The notes below the pieces were generated by a model that saw only the letters and a program-made list of their open reading frames with translations, was not told the DNA's origin and did not search any database. Positions 7,411 through 13,696 of a stretch of 23,678 bases of DNA are shown here, one piece after another. A program made the translations under genes and the position numbers. Position 1 is the stretch's first letter. Every line of letters starts with the position of its first letter. Source of the DNA: Nitrospinota bacterium (GTDB lineage: Bacteria; Nitrospinota; Nitrospinia; UBA9942). The stretch lies in contig JACRGN010000153.1 of the NCBI GenBank assembly GCA_016234205.1, forward strand, positions 1 to 23,678, read 5' to 3'.

Positions 7411-7866
7411 TCATTTTAATTTATCCTTCTCATGTTCATTCACCAATTGTGAGCATTTAATGGATACTGATTTCATCTCCCTCACATTTGAACTTATCTT
7501 TTCAAGCATGATGTTTAAACTCTCGGCAAGCACTTTCAACTCATCTCCCTTCCTCAAACGAAATCTGATAGTCATATCCCCATCTCCAATCCTTTTTAAA
7601 TCCCTCTCAATCCTGTACAGAGGGCCTCCATAGGAATGGGGAAGGAAAATGGCAATAACCATAGCAGCAATAAATCCTAAAATGCCCGATGTCAAAATGG
7701 CGGGTAATAGATAATCCAGAAAATTTTCTGCCGTAATATGAAATTGCCCCATGGAATTAACAATTTCTTTATCAGCATAAAAGTAGAATACGCCACAAGT
7801 AACTGTAATACTTACGAAAATAATAAATGCAATCTTCAGAAAGAGTCTGATTTGAAAATTGGTCAT
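7411..7866 (-). CDS. HAMP-domain membrane protein without an output domain
   Basis: A 151-residue protein with two transmembrane helices (about residues 8-30 and 52-73) around a short extracytoplasmic loop, followed by a HAMP linker. PLYRIERDLKRIGDGDMTIR and RFRLRKGDELKVLAESLNIM match HAMP helix 1, the DGD turn and helix 2. The protein then ends in a basic or charged coil (HEKDKLK) with no kinase, cyclase or methyl-accepting domain. It may transmit or modulate signals through a partner, for instance by heteromeric pairing; this is inference. ATG 7866 follows the stop of a 43-codon gene by 4 bases, so the two are probably translated together. Confidence 0.85.
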   Translation of the reverse strand: MTNFQIRLFLKIAFIIFVSITVTCGVFYFYADKEIVNSMGQFHITAENFLDYLLPAILTSGILGFIAAMVIAIFLPHSYGGPLYRIERDLKRIGDGDMTIRFRLRKGDELKVLAESLNIMLEKISSNVREMKSVSIKCSQLVNEHEKDKLK

Positions 7867-7870
7867 AATT

Positions 7871-8002
7871 TCACATTCTTGCTATTCTTGTTATAAAAAA
7901 AGCTGCTAAAATAGATGCTATTATTACTAATAAGTAAACTATCACCTCACCATTTGAGGCAACCTCTCTTTTAAATTTCCTTTTAAATTTTCTGTATTTC
8001 AT
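7871..8002 (-). CDS. 43-residue basic single-pass membrane peptide
   Basis: A short reading frame from ATG 8002 to TGA 7871-7873. It begins MKYRKFKRKFKREVAS, with nine Lys/Arg in the first 13 residues, then has one hydrophobic helix (VIVYLLVIIASILAAFFI) and ends TRIARM. The stop lies 4 bases before the HAMP gene start, which is typical of a coupled operon. The pattern (strongly cationic N-terminus plus one helix) matches the 64-residue protein at 10126-10320, also coupled to a signalling gene. The function is unknown; positive-inside topology suggests the basic end is cytoplasmic. No Shine-Dalgarno is evident. Confidence 0.6.
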   Translation of the reverse strand: MKYRKFKRKFKREVASNGEVIVYLLVIIASILAAFFITRIARM

Positions 8003-8031
8003 GGATAATGACATTTTTAAAATTTAAATCA

Positions 8032-8481
8032 CTAAGATCTTTTTTTATTTACAAACTCAAAAGAACCGATAAATTTATATTGTTTGTAATTATCAACTAA
8101 CCCTTTCCTTACAGGATTTCCAAAAATATATTTAGCAACATTTATCGTATCTTCTTCATTTCTCAGAAGACGCTTATAAAAATAAGTCTGCCACAGCAAT
8201 ATCCCCGTTTTCTCTTTATAATGAGAACCTGTATATTCTTTGTAGGATGAAATAAATTGTTTCATATCAGAGTCAGAACTTTTGCCCTCTATTAAAAGAT
8301 GCAGATACTCCGGCATAAAACAGTATGCCCATATCCTGAAGCCGAAATTCTCTGATTTTATTTTTAAGACATCCACAAGCCATCTTACTAAACGCCCATC
8401 CTCAAATAATGGCTTCTTGTTGAATGTGCATTGCGTTATTAAATAGCGATGACAACCTTGATAATTAACCGCTTCAGTCAT
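8032..8481 (-). CDS. REP-associated-type tyrosine transposase (Y1/IS200-like)
   Basis: A 149-residue Y1 HUH-superfamily protein, full length for the small RAYT-like group. HRYLITQCTFNKKPLFEDG is the family N-terminus, AYCFMPEYLHLLI the HUH region, and YIFGNPVRKGLVDNYKQY the C-terminal helix with the candidate nucleophile Tyr. The usual HUH reads MPxHxHLL; here the first His is Tyr (YLH), so metal binding may be impaired or altered. RAYTs process single-stranded REP hairpins. A 57-base hairpin repeat (8581-8637) lies 100 bases upstream and a second copy 2.9 kb away, so these are candidate substrates. No terminal inverted repeats of a conventional insertion sequence are seen. Function is inferred from family. 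Confidence 0.85.
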   Translation of the reverse strand: MTEAVNYQGCHRYLITQCTFNKKPLFEDGRLVRWLVDVLKIKSENFGFRIWAYCFMPEYLHLLIEGKSSDSDMKQFISSYKEYTGSHYKEKTGILLWQTYFYKRLLRNEEDTINVAKYIFGNPVRKGLVDNYKQYKFIGSFEFVNKKRS

Positions 8482-8811
8482 ATGCGTTTTTATATCGTTA
8501 TTATTATTTGTAAGATGATGAGCCTTTTGCTTTTTTTAAATTCAAACTTTTTTCATAAAACAGCGGCTAATATAACCTACAAATTTATTTCTGTCTACTG
8601 CCCATGTGGGCAGTGAGTTGTAAGATGAGTTACTGTTTATGTGCGGGATTAATTCAGTGTCTTCAATGCTTCAGTGGTTAAAATCAGGTTTTTGTTCTTG
8701 CGTAAAGAGTGATATGGCGTCAAAGGAGCCGATAAGGATTAGGAGGTATGCAGAGTGAAAATCGTTATTACAGATATAAGTGCGGGGGGGTGAATTTTAT
8801 AAATATTATCA
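8482..8811. other. Gene-poor gap holding hairpin repeat and remnants
   Basis: This 330-base gap lies between the transposase and MBL genes. It contains GTAAGATGA at 8510, the 57-base hairpin repeat at 8581-8637, and a GTGGTTAAAATCAGGTTTTTG segment ending in the shared terminus AGGTTTTTGTTCTT at 8686-8699. Two tiny overlapping frames follow: ATG 8714 (14 codons, MASKEPIRIRRYAE) and ATG 8748 (24 codons, after AGGAGGT). They look like gene debris or chance; I do not call them genes. A run of seven G lies at 8784-8790. Confidence 0.6.
8581..8637. repeat. 57-base hairpin repeat, copy 1
   Basis: The copy is 51/57 identical to 11460-11516 in the same orientation. Its centre is a perfect stem, ACTGCCC (8597-8603) and GGGCAGT (8608-8614), around an ATGT loop, with conserved flanks AAATTTATT on the left and GAGT.GTAAGATGAG.TACTGTT on the right. 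Copy 2 has ACTACCC/GGGTAGT, so one base pair has changed on both sides. It lies upstream of the transposase gene on that gene's coding strand. Confidence 0.85.
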
Positions 8812-9660
8812 TCAAAGTCTAAGTTCCAGCCCTTCATAGGCAGCAATGGTATTTTTAAATCTCCTCTTTGCTGCCTTCTCTATCTTTTCCAGATCTTCAT
8901 CGCTATGCCCGTGATGGAAGAGAATCAACTTCTTTATACCGGCTGCCTCAGATAGCTCAATACCCTTCTCCCATGTGCTGTGCCCCCATCCCTGCCTGCC
9001 TGAATTCCTATCGCTTCCATAATACTCTTCAGAGGTATACTGGGCATCATATATAATTGCATCTGAGCCCTTTGCAAAATCAAAAAGCTTTCTATCCATA
9101 CCGTCAAAATGCTCATAATCACAGGCATAAATAAGACTTTTCCCCTTATAGGAAATCTTATAACCAAAGGAGCCTCCTGGATGATTCAGCCTGACCGCTG
9201 TTACTGATGCCCTGTTTATCTTTATAACATCACCCTCATGAAGTTCTATGAATTTAATATCCCCGCCCATCTCATAGATGGATACGGGGTAATTTGGTAA
9301 TTTCTGCTGTCCTGTCAGCGTCTGCTGTAAATCCACATTGAGATGCTTAAATCCATAGATATTAATCTTATTCCCTTTGATAAAGGCTGGGCCAAAGAAA
9401 GGAACCCCCTGTATATGGTCCCAGTGCATATGACTGAAAAGTATAGATACCTTTCCCCTTCCCATGCCGCTTTTTAAATCAGGACAAAATCCTCTCTTCA
9501 TCAAATCCAATCCCAGCACTCTCAAGCCTGTCCCTCCATCAATGATTATAATGTCTCTCCCGCATCTCACCTCCACACAGGAAGTATTACCCCCGAATTT
9601 AATTGTTGAAGAACCTGGAACCGGGATACTTCCTCTAACCCCCCAGAATTTTACAAGCAT
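8812..9660 (-). CDS. metallo-beta-lactamase-fold hydrolase
   Basis: A 282-residue MBL-fold protein. The metal-binding motif FSHMHWDHIQG gives HxHxDH; NHPGGSFGYKI and CDYEH supply further ligands, and LFHHGHSDEDL the last His. KFWGVRGSIPVPG at the N-terminus and IIIDGGTGLR mark the subgroup often annotated as cAMP phosphodiesterase-like or PhnP/RNase Z-related. The substrate cannot be read from the sequence. The start is placed at ATG 9660 because AAGGGAG lies about 8-10 bases upstream; the GTG at 9669 would sit directly against that site. The gene stands alone between two repeat-rich gaps. Confidence 0.88.
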   Translation of the reverse strand: MLVKFWGVRGSIPVPGSSTIKFGGNTSCVEVRCGRDIIIIDGGTGLRVLGLDLMKRGFCPDLKSGMGRGKVSILFSHMHWDHIQGVPFFGPAFIKGNKINIYGFKHLNVDLQQTLTGQQKLPNYPVSIYEMGGDIKFIELHEGDVIKINRASVTAVRLNHPGGSFGYKISYKGKSLIYACDYEHFDGMDRKLFDFAKGSDAIIYDAQYTSEEYYGSDRNSGRQGWGHSTWEKGIELSEAAGIKKLILFHHGHSDEDLEKIEKAAKRRFKNTIAAYEGLELRL

Positions 9661-9703
9661 ATTTTTCACTCCCTTCTCTAATCAATGGTATTGTCAAAAA
9701 CAT

Positions 9704-10020
9704 TAAATTTAACCCAAATTATGCAATTTGTCTTTCAGACAGCACTTTCTTTTCATAGGAAAAATCTCATGGCAGAGCGAAAATGCTGGGTTAACCCAGC
9801 ACCAATTTTACTGAAACCCTTTGATTTCCCGTATATAAGATTCATGTGTAGAATTATACCTTCGTTTAATAATTCTCATTCCCTTTGTAAAATTGGTGCT
9901 GCCGAAGGCAAAAAATGCATTTCATTTTTTTATGATATTAATTTCTGTTCTATCTATTGTTTTTATTTGAGTTATCAACCTTTTCACTTTTTAAATGCAT
10001 TTTTTGGGTTAATGTATAGT
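9704..10020. other. Region of stacked inverted repeats, no gene
   Basis: This part of a 465-base gap has no credible coding frame but much symmetry. TGCTGGGTTAACCCAGCA at 9784-9801 is a perfect palindrome. AGCACCAATTTTAC at 9798-9811 pairs exactly with GTAAAATTGGTGCT at 9887-9900. CAAAAAATGCATTT at 9909-9922 pairs exactly with AAATGCATTTTTTG at 9993-10006. Outer TTAACCCAAA (about 9712) and TTTGGGTTAA (about 10003-10012) bracket the whole. It could be a MITE-like element or a structured RNA; no flanking duplication was identified. Confidence 0.65.
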
Positions 10021-10029
10021 ATTTTCAAT

Positions 10030-10090
10030 GTAGGGCTTGCATAAGCAGGGCTAAAGCCCTGCCCTACAGCGTGTTGCTGCCGGAGGCAGC
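10030..10090. repeat. GTAGGGC palindromic repeat and adjacent hairpin
   Basis: GTAGGGC (10030-10036) and GCCCTAC (10061-10067) bracket an inner stem CAGGGCT-AA-AGCCCTG (10046-10061). Directly after it is a second hairpin, GCTGCC-GGA-GGCAGC (10076-10090). The GTAGGGC terminus recurs at 10748-10754. The unit lies downstream of the 64-residue gene on the minus strand. It could end transcription, but there is no T-tract. Confidence 0.75.
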
Positions 10091-10125
10091 CTAAATTTAT
10101 CCTTCTCAGCCAGAGCAACCAATAA

Positions 10126-10320
10126 TCACGGGATAGCCGGTAAACTACAGGGAAGAAAAGAACAGCCCTTCGTTATAAAAAGACTCAATACAATAACCAC
10201 AATTGTTACCAGTAAATAAAATTTCCTTTCCCTCCTCCATACCCTCCGTAAAGTTTTTATTCTCTTAGACCTTATATATCTTTTATATCGCTTTTTATGG
10301 AAATAGATTTTGGCTCTCAT
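10126..10320 (-). CDS. 64-residue basic single-pass membrane peptide
   Basis: A small protein that begins MRAKIYFHKKRYKRYIRSKR and continues with more Arg/Lys up to residue about 33 (RRVWRRERK). It then has one hydrophobic helix (FYLLVTIVVIVLSLFI) and a short tail with two Cys. The start ATG overlaps the stop of the receiver gene in an ATGA, so it is translationally coupled and likely real. It resembles the 43-residue peptide before the HAMP gene in design, though not clearly in sequence. The function is unknown; interaction with nucleic acid, acidic lipid or a sensor kinase are all possible. Confidence 0.65.
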   Translation of the reverse strand: MRAKIYFHKKRYKRYIRSKRIKTLRRVWRRERKFYLLVTIVVIVLSLFITKGCSFLPCSLPAIP

Positions 10321-10679
10321 TTATTTAATGCCATAGCCGCAATATGCAGGATCTTTTCCGCTTCTATAGGCTTGGAGATATAATCGAATACCCCCAGTTG
10401 AAAGGCTTCCACGGCAGTATAACTACTGGGACTGCCTGTAATTATCACCACAGGACAATCAAGTTTTTTTTCTCTCACCTGTCTTAAGATATCAATACCT
10501 GACCTATCATTTAAATTAAGGTCTGTAAATATCAGGTCAAATTCCTTTTCGGAAATCAGGGACAGGGCTTCGTTATATTCCCCTGCTGTATCTACCTCAT
10601 ATCCGCCATAATTGAGGATCTCTTTAAAGGCGAACCTGATACTATCTTCATCATCTATTACAAGTATTCTACTCTTCAT
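10317..10679 (-). CDS. stand-alone response-regulator receiver protein
   Basis: A CheY-like single-domain receiver of about 120 residues. Counting from the GTG at 10685, the acidic pocket is D11-D12 (VIDDEDSIR), the phosphoacceptor D55 (FTDLNL), the switch Thr T83 (IITGSP) and the conserved Lys K105 (YISKPI). There is no output domain, so it acts by protein contact or phosphotransfer. The start is set at ATG 10679, with AAGGAAG about 6-7 bases upstream; the GTG two codons earlier is the alternative. Its stop overlaps the 64-residue gene (ATGA). The PAS histidine kinase at 11817-13433 on the same strand is the obvious candidate partner, though the genes are not contiguous. Confidence 0.93.
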   Translation of the reverse strand: MKSRILVIDDEDSIRFAFKEILNYGGYEVDTAGEYNEALSLISEKEFDLIFTDLNLNDRSGIDILRQVREKKLDCPVVIITGSPSSYTAVEAFQLGVFDYISKPIEAEKILHIAAMALNK

Positions 10680-10700
10680 CTCCACTTCCTTTCAAAATTC

Positions 10701-10754
10701 GCAGGTTAGGACAGAAGCCTGCCCCTGATTGATTCTTTCAGGGGCCTGCCCTAC
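10701..10754. repeat. CCCCTGA/TCAGGGG repeat supplying a stop codon
   Basis: The inner stem is CCCCTGA (10722-10728) and TCAGGGG (10738-10744) with a 9-base loop, the same stem and loop length as at 6264-6286. It is bracketed by GCAGG (10701) and CCTGCCCTAC (to 10754). The terminal GTAGGGC, read on the minus strand, contains the TAG stop of the HTH-GGDEF gene. Confidence 0.8.
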
Positions 10755-11440
10755 ATTAGTGAACTTTCAGCCTTTTTTATAAGCTCAATATAGGTTTCAC
10801 CATCTTCTGGAAATGTAGCAATCCCTTCACTTAATTTAATCTTACCGAGATATAAATCTTTACTGACAATTTCATGTAAAAGTCTTTTTGTAAACGCTAC
10901 AGTCCCTTTCTTTTCTATCTCAGGCATAATAATACAAAACTTCTCCCCCCCCATGCGACCGACAATATCGGTAGTCCTGACAGCTTTTATCAGACATTCT
11001 GCAAGCTTTTTAAGTATATTGTCCTTTTCAAAATGGCTAAAGTGATTATTAAGAGCAAAGCTTTTTATACCTACTATGACCGTAGAAAAGGAGCGATTAT
11101 GCCTGCTTGCCCTTTTAATCTCTTTTTTGATACACTCCATAAGATAACGGTAGTTATATAGGCCTGTGAGTTCATCGGTTATGTTCAGGAGCATTTTTTC
11201 CTTAATGTTATTTTTAAATTTCAGTGGAACAAATAAATTCCTGATTATTGACTGACTGGCCACCTGAATACGGTTGCTTACATCCAGCTTTTTCATGATA
11301 TTTTTAAGATGGTATTTTATAGTCCATCTTGTTAGCCCCATTATTTGTCCTATTTCTACATTGGTCTTCCCTTCTTTTACCCATTTCAGTATTTCTATCT
11401 CTATCGGGGAAAAACTTTTTTGTGCCTTAGTTTTTTTCAT
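10751..11440 (-). CDS. LuxR-type HTH protein with degenerate, truncated GGDEF domain
   Basis: A 229-residue protein of two domains. Residues about 8-65 are a LuxR/GerE helix-turn-helix (FSPIEIEILKWVKEGKTN..RWTIKYHLKNIMKKL). Residues about 86-229 are a GGDEF fold (DELTGLYNYRYL, GRMGGEKF, SEGIATFPEDG). The signature is GGEKF: the usual acidic fourth residue is Lys. The metal-binding D..F motif is also lost (GIKSFALNN in place of DIDxFKxxN), so diguanylate cyclase activity is unlikely. The usual last helix (ADxALYxAKxxGRN) is cut after KKAESSLM, where a repeat provides the stop. It is likely a DNA-binding regulator with a sensory or structural GGDEF remnant. The order HTH then GGDEF is uncommon. 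Confidence 0.85.
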   Translation of the reverse strand: MKKTKAQKSFSPIEIEILKWVKEGKTNVEIGQIMGLTRWTIKYHLKNIMKKLDVSNRIQVASQSIIRNLFVPLKFKNNIKEKMLLNITDELTGLYNYRYLMECIKKEIKRASRHNRSFSTVIVGIKSFALNNHFSHFEKDNILKKLAECLIKAVRTTDIVGRMGGEKFCIIMPEIEKKGTVAFTKRLLHEIVSKDLYLGKIKLSEGIATFPEDGETYIELIKKAESSLM

Positions 11441-11459
11441 GCCTCTAAAAATACTCCAT

Positions 11460-11516
11460 AAATTTATTATTGTCTACTACCCATGTGGGTAGTGAGTCGT
11501 AAGATGAGGTACTGTT
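11460..11516. repeat. 57-base hairpin repeat, copy 2
   Basis: Partner of 8581-8637. The stem is ACTACCC (11476-11482) and GGGTAGT (11487-11493) around ATGT. It lies 20 bases upstream of the HTH-GGDEF start on the coding strand of that gene, so it would be transcribed as a 5'-leader hairpin if the promoter is further upstream. Confidence 0.85.
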
Positions 11517-11545
11517 CAGGAAATTATAAAAATTTGAGTTCCTTC

Positions 11546-11658
11546 AGAACAAAAACCTAATGAAACCACAGATTACACAGATTAACACAGATTTTAAAAT
11601 CTTATTCTTAGCCATTTCTCCTCGTTATCTTGTGTAAATCTTGTGAAATCTTGTGGTT
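11546..11658. repeat. CACAGATT-arm inverted repeat with conserved terminus
   Basis: It starts with AGAACAAAAACCT (11546-11558) and continues with AATGAAACCACAGATTACAC. The left arm is CCACAGATTACACAGATTAA and onwards (to about 11598); the right arm is CTTGTGTAAATCTTGTGAAA..CTTGTGG (about 11631-11657). The first 36 bases from 11548 are identical to 15590-15625. The rest of the 376-base gap 11441-11816 holds a smaller CACAGA-type pair near 11705-11750 and GTAAGATGGGTTAG at 11801; no gene was seen. Confidence 0.8.
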
Positions 11659-11816
11659 ACTTTTATAATTTCCTATACATTAAAAAAGTTGAAAATCCTT
11701 AAATGAACACAGATATACGGATGCACAGAGAAAAGTGTCTCTGTGTCTGGCTAAATGTATTTTTCAACTAAAATACGAATGACTCTAATTTTTAAACTGC
11801 GTAAGATGGGTTAGTC

Positions 11817-13433
11817 TCAGTTTTGCTTCTCATATGTTGGCAGATAAAAATGAAAGGTTGTCCCGACTCCTACTTTTGAATCAACAGTGATTAATCCTTC
11901 ATGCCTCTTTATAATTGAATGGCAGATTGAAAGCCCAAGCCCCATACCTTTCTGAGCCCCTCTCCCCTTTGTGGAAAAATATGGGTCAAATACTTTTAAT
12001 AGATTCTCCACTGGTATTCCAACTCCATTATCCGATATAGATACCTTTAAGTATCTTCCATCTTTTAGTGGAAGATTTTCACTTTGACTGACTGTAAGAT
12101 TCTCTGCCCTTACCTTAATAACTCCACCGTTTGGCATTGCTTCTACTGCATTTGCAACAATACTCCTTACCACCTGCTTAACCTGTAATTTGTCTGCCTT
12201 AACTGGATAGAGATGAGCAGGAATATCAAATTCACAGATAATTTTTAAATTACTCGGTATTACAAGACTTACAGTCTCTTTTAACATCTCTGACATTGTA
12301 ATCAATTCCTTTACAGGCTCTCCTCCTCTGGCAAAGGTGATTAACATACCGGTCAATTCCTTCGCCTGCATACATATATCCTCCGATTGTGTAAGTTTTT
12401 TAAAAACCTCGTCATCAGAAGGAAGATTTTTCTTTGATAGATACAATTTTGAAAGATAGATATTCCCCAATATTGCAGTAAGAAGATTATTGAAGTCATG
12501 GGCAATACCGCCTGCAAGTGTGCCTATTGATTCAATATTCCGCATCCTTTCCAATTCTTCTTCTGCCTTCTTGTGTTTTTCAAACTCTTCTTTAAGTTGT
12601 ATGTTTACTGTCTCAAGCTGTTCTGTCCTTTCAATGACACGCTGTTCAAGTCCTTGATTAAGCCTTTGCATCTCATCCTGCATCTTCTTCCACTCTGTTA
12701 TATCGCGGGCTATTGCTACCATATAATCATTTTCCATTATGTTCATGAATTTAACATTCACCCAGACTGGAAATGTCGTTCCATCTTTACGCTTATGCAA
12801 TCCCTCTAAAAGCATATACCCCTTTTCTCTCACCTCGCTGACATGCTTATCCCACGAGAAATTATCAGGCAGAATCGCCTCAATATCTGTAACTCTCATA
12901 TTGAACATCTCTTTTCTGGTATATCCTAAATTACTACATAACTTATCATTGACATAAATGAAACGGCTTGTCTCAGGGTCTACAATAGCTACAGCATCAT
13001 TTGTTTGATTTATTATGCTCTTAAATAACTGCAAATCTTCCAGAGTTTGCCTATATTCTGTGATGTTACGACTCACACCAACCAGCCCGATTATATTTCT
13101 ATGCCTATCGTAAACAGGAGATTTTATAGTATTAAAAAACCTCCTCTTTCCATCTTTGCCTATGCACTCCTCTTCAAAATCAAGAGCCCTGCCCTTCTTA
13201 AATACCTCTCTGTCACTGAAATTGCAGCGCTCAGCTAAATCAGGCGGGAAAAGCTGTTCATCTGTTTTTCCGATAATCTCCGCTTTTTTAAGGCCGACAA
13301 ATTCTTCAAATGCCTTATTAACAGCCAGATTACGCCCTTCCCTATCCTTGAAATATACTATATCCGTGATGGTATCAAGAAGGATTTTGCTATGAATGCT
13401 CATCTCACTTGCCGATTCTTTCGTCTTTTTCAT
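11817..13433 (-). CDS. PAS-PAS sensor histidine kinase
   Basis: A sensor kinase of 538 residues from ATG 13433. In order it has PAS 1 (about residues 17-126), PAS 2 (about 136-248, ending MVAIARDITEWKKM), a coiled coil (about 250-300), a dimerisation/phosphoacceptor domain with H312 in GGIAHDFNNLL, and a GHKL ATPase with N428 (NAVEAMPNGG), DNGVGIP, FDPYFSTKGRG and GMGLGLSI. The AHDFNNLL type is typical of NtrB/hybrid-like kinases. The frame is open to 13505, but the extra 24 residues (VKLFFVVFFCAFSGFCGF..) are translated CCACAGAAACC repeat that only mimics a membrane helix, so I reject them; the kinase is then cytoplasmic. No Shine-Dalgarno is visible at either start. The receiver at 10317-10679 is the likely partner. 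Confidence 0.93.
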   Translation of the reverse strand: MKKTKESASEMSIHSKILLDTITDIVYFKDREGRNLAVNKAFEEFVGLKKAEIIGKTDEQLFPPDLAERCNFSDREVFKKGRALDFEEECIGKDGKRRFFNTIKSPVYDRHRNIIGLVGVSRNITEYRQTLEDLQLFKSIINQTNDAVAIVDPETSRFIYVNDKLCSNLGYTRKEMFNMRVTDIEAILPDNFSWDKHVSEVREKGYMLLEGLHKRKDGTTFPVWVNVKFMNIMENDYMVAIARDITEWKKMQDEMQRLNQGLEQRVIERTEQLETVNIQLKEEFEKHKKAEEELERMRNIESIGTLAGGIAHDFNNLLTAILGNIYLSKLYLSKKNLPSDDEVFKKLTQSEDICMQAKELTGMLITFARGGEPVKELITMSEMLKETVSLVIPSNLKIICEFDIPAHLYPVKADKLQVKQVVRSIVANAVEAMPNGGVIKVRAENLTVSQSENLPLKDGRYLKVSISDNGVGIPVENLLKVFDPYFSTKGRGAQKGMGLGLSICHSIIKRHEGLITVDSKVGVGTTFHFYLPTYEKQN

Positions 13434-13450
13434 TGTATAGGAAATTATAA

Positions 13451-13690
13451 AACCACAGAAACCACTGAAGGCACAGAAAAAAACAACAAAAAATAATTTA
13501 ACCACAGATTAACACAGATTTTCACAGAATGACAGCACTGCTGTCATTCTGAGGGCAAAGCCCGAAGAATCTCAAAACCGAGATTCCTCACTTCGTTCGG
13601 AATGACATTTCTGTGAGAATCTTGTGAAATCTTGTGGTTTCATCATTCTTTTCCTTCGTGTCCTTCGTGGTTAATCAGGTTTTTGTTCTT
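13451..13690. repeat. Triple-nested repeat block, left copy of 81-bp inverted repeat
   Basis: The outer arms are ACCACAGAAACCACTGAAGG (13451) and CCTTCGTGTCCTTCGTGGTT (about 13653-13672). The middle arms are ACCACAGATTAACACAGATT (13501) and AATCTTGTG..CTTGTGGTTT (13619-13640). The inner unit is GTCATT..AATGAC (13543-13606), with an internal stem GAATCTC-AAAACC-GAGATTC. Positions 13534-13614 (81 bp) recur exactly, inverted, at 16664-16744. The block ends in AGGTTTTTGTTCTT at 13677-13690. It fills the gap between the phospholipase and kinase genes. Confidence 0.88.
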
Positions 13691-13696
13691 TCAGAT

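Noticed and set aside
8714..8820. Tiny frames at ATG 8714 and at ATG 8748 after AGGAGGT
   Set aside because: They encode 14 and 24 residues with no recognisable features; the AGGAGGT touches the second ATG too closely to be a good site. Noted as possible debris only.
9685..10044. A 119-codon plus-strand frame in the gap before the receiver genes
   Set aside because: Its composition is Phe/Ser/Cys-rich with no domain or ribosome-binding site, and it runs through the stacked inverted repeats; chance opening in AT-rich repeat DNA is the simpler reading.
10046..10090. Hairpins downstream of the 64-residue gene as an intrinsic terminator
   Set aside because: Stems are good but no T-tract follows on either strand; they belong to a repeat family found elsewhere.
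11546..11658. CACAGATT arrays as a possible CRISPR
   Set aside because: Units are about 10 bases, degenerate and without spacers of even length; the left and right halves are inverted, and no cas gene is present.
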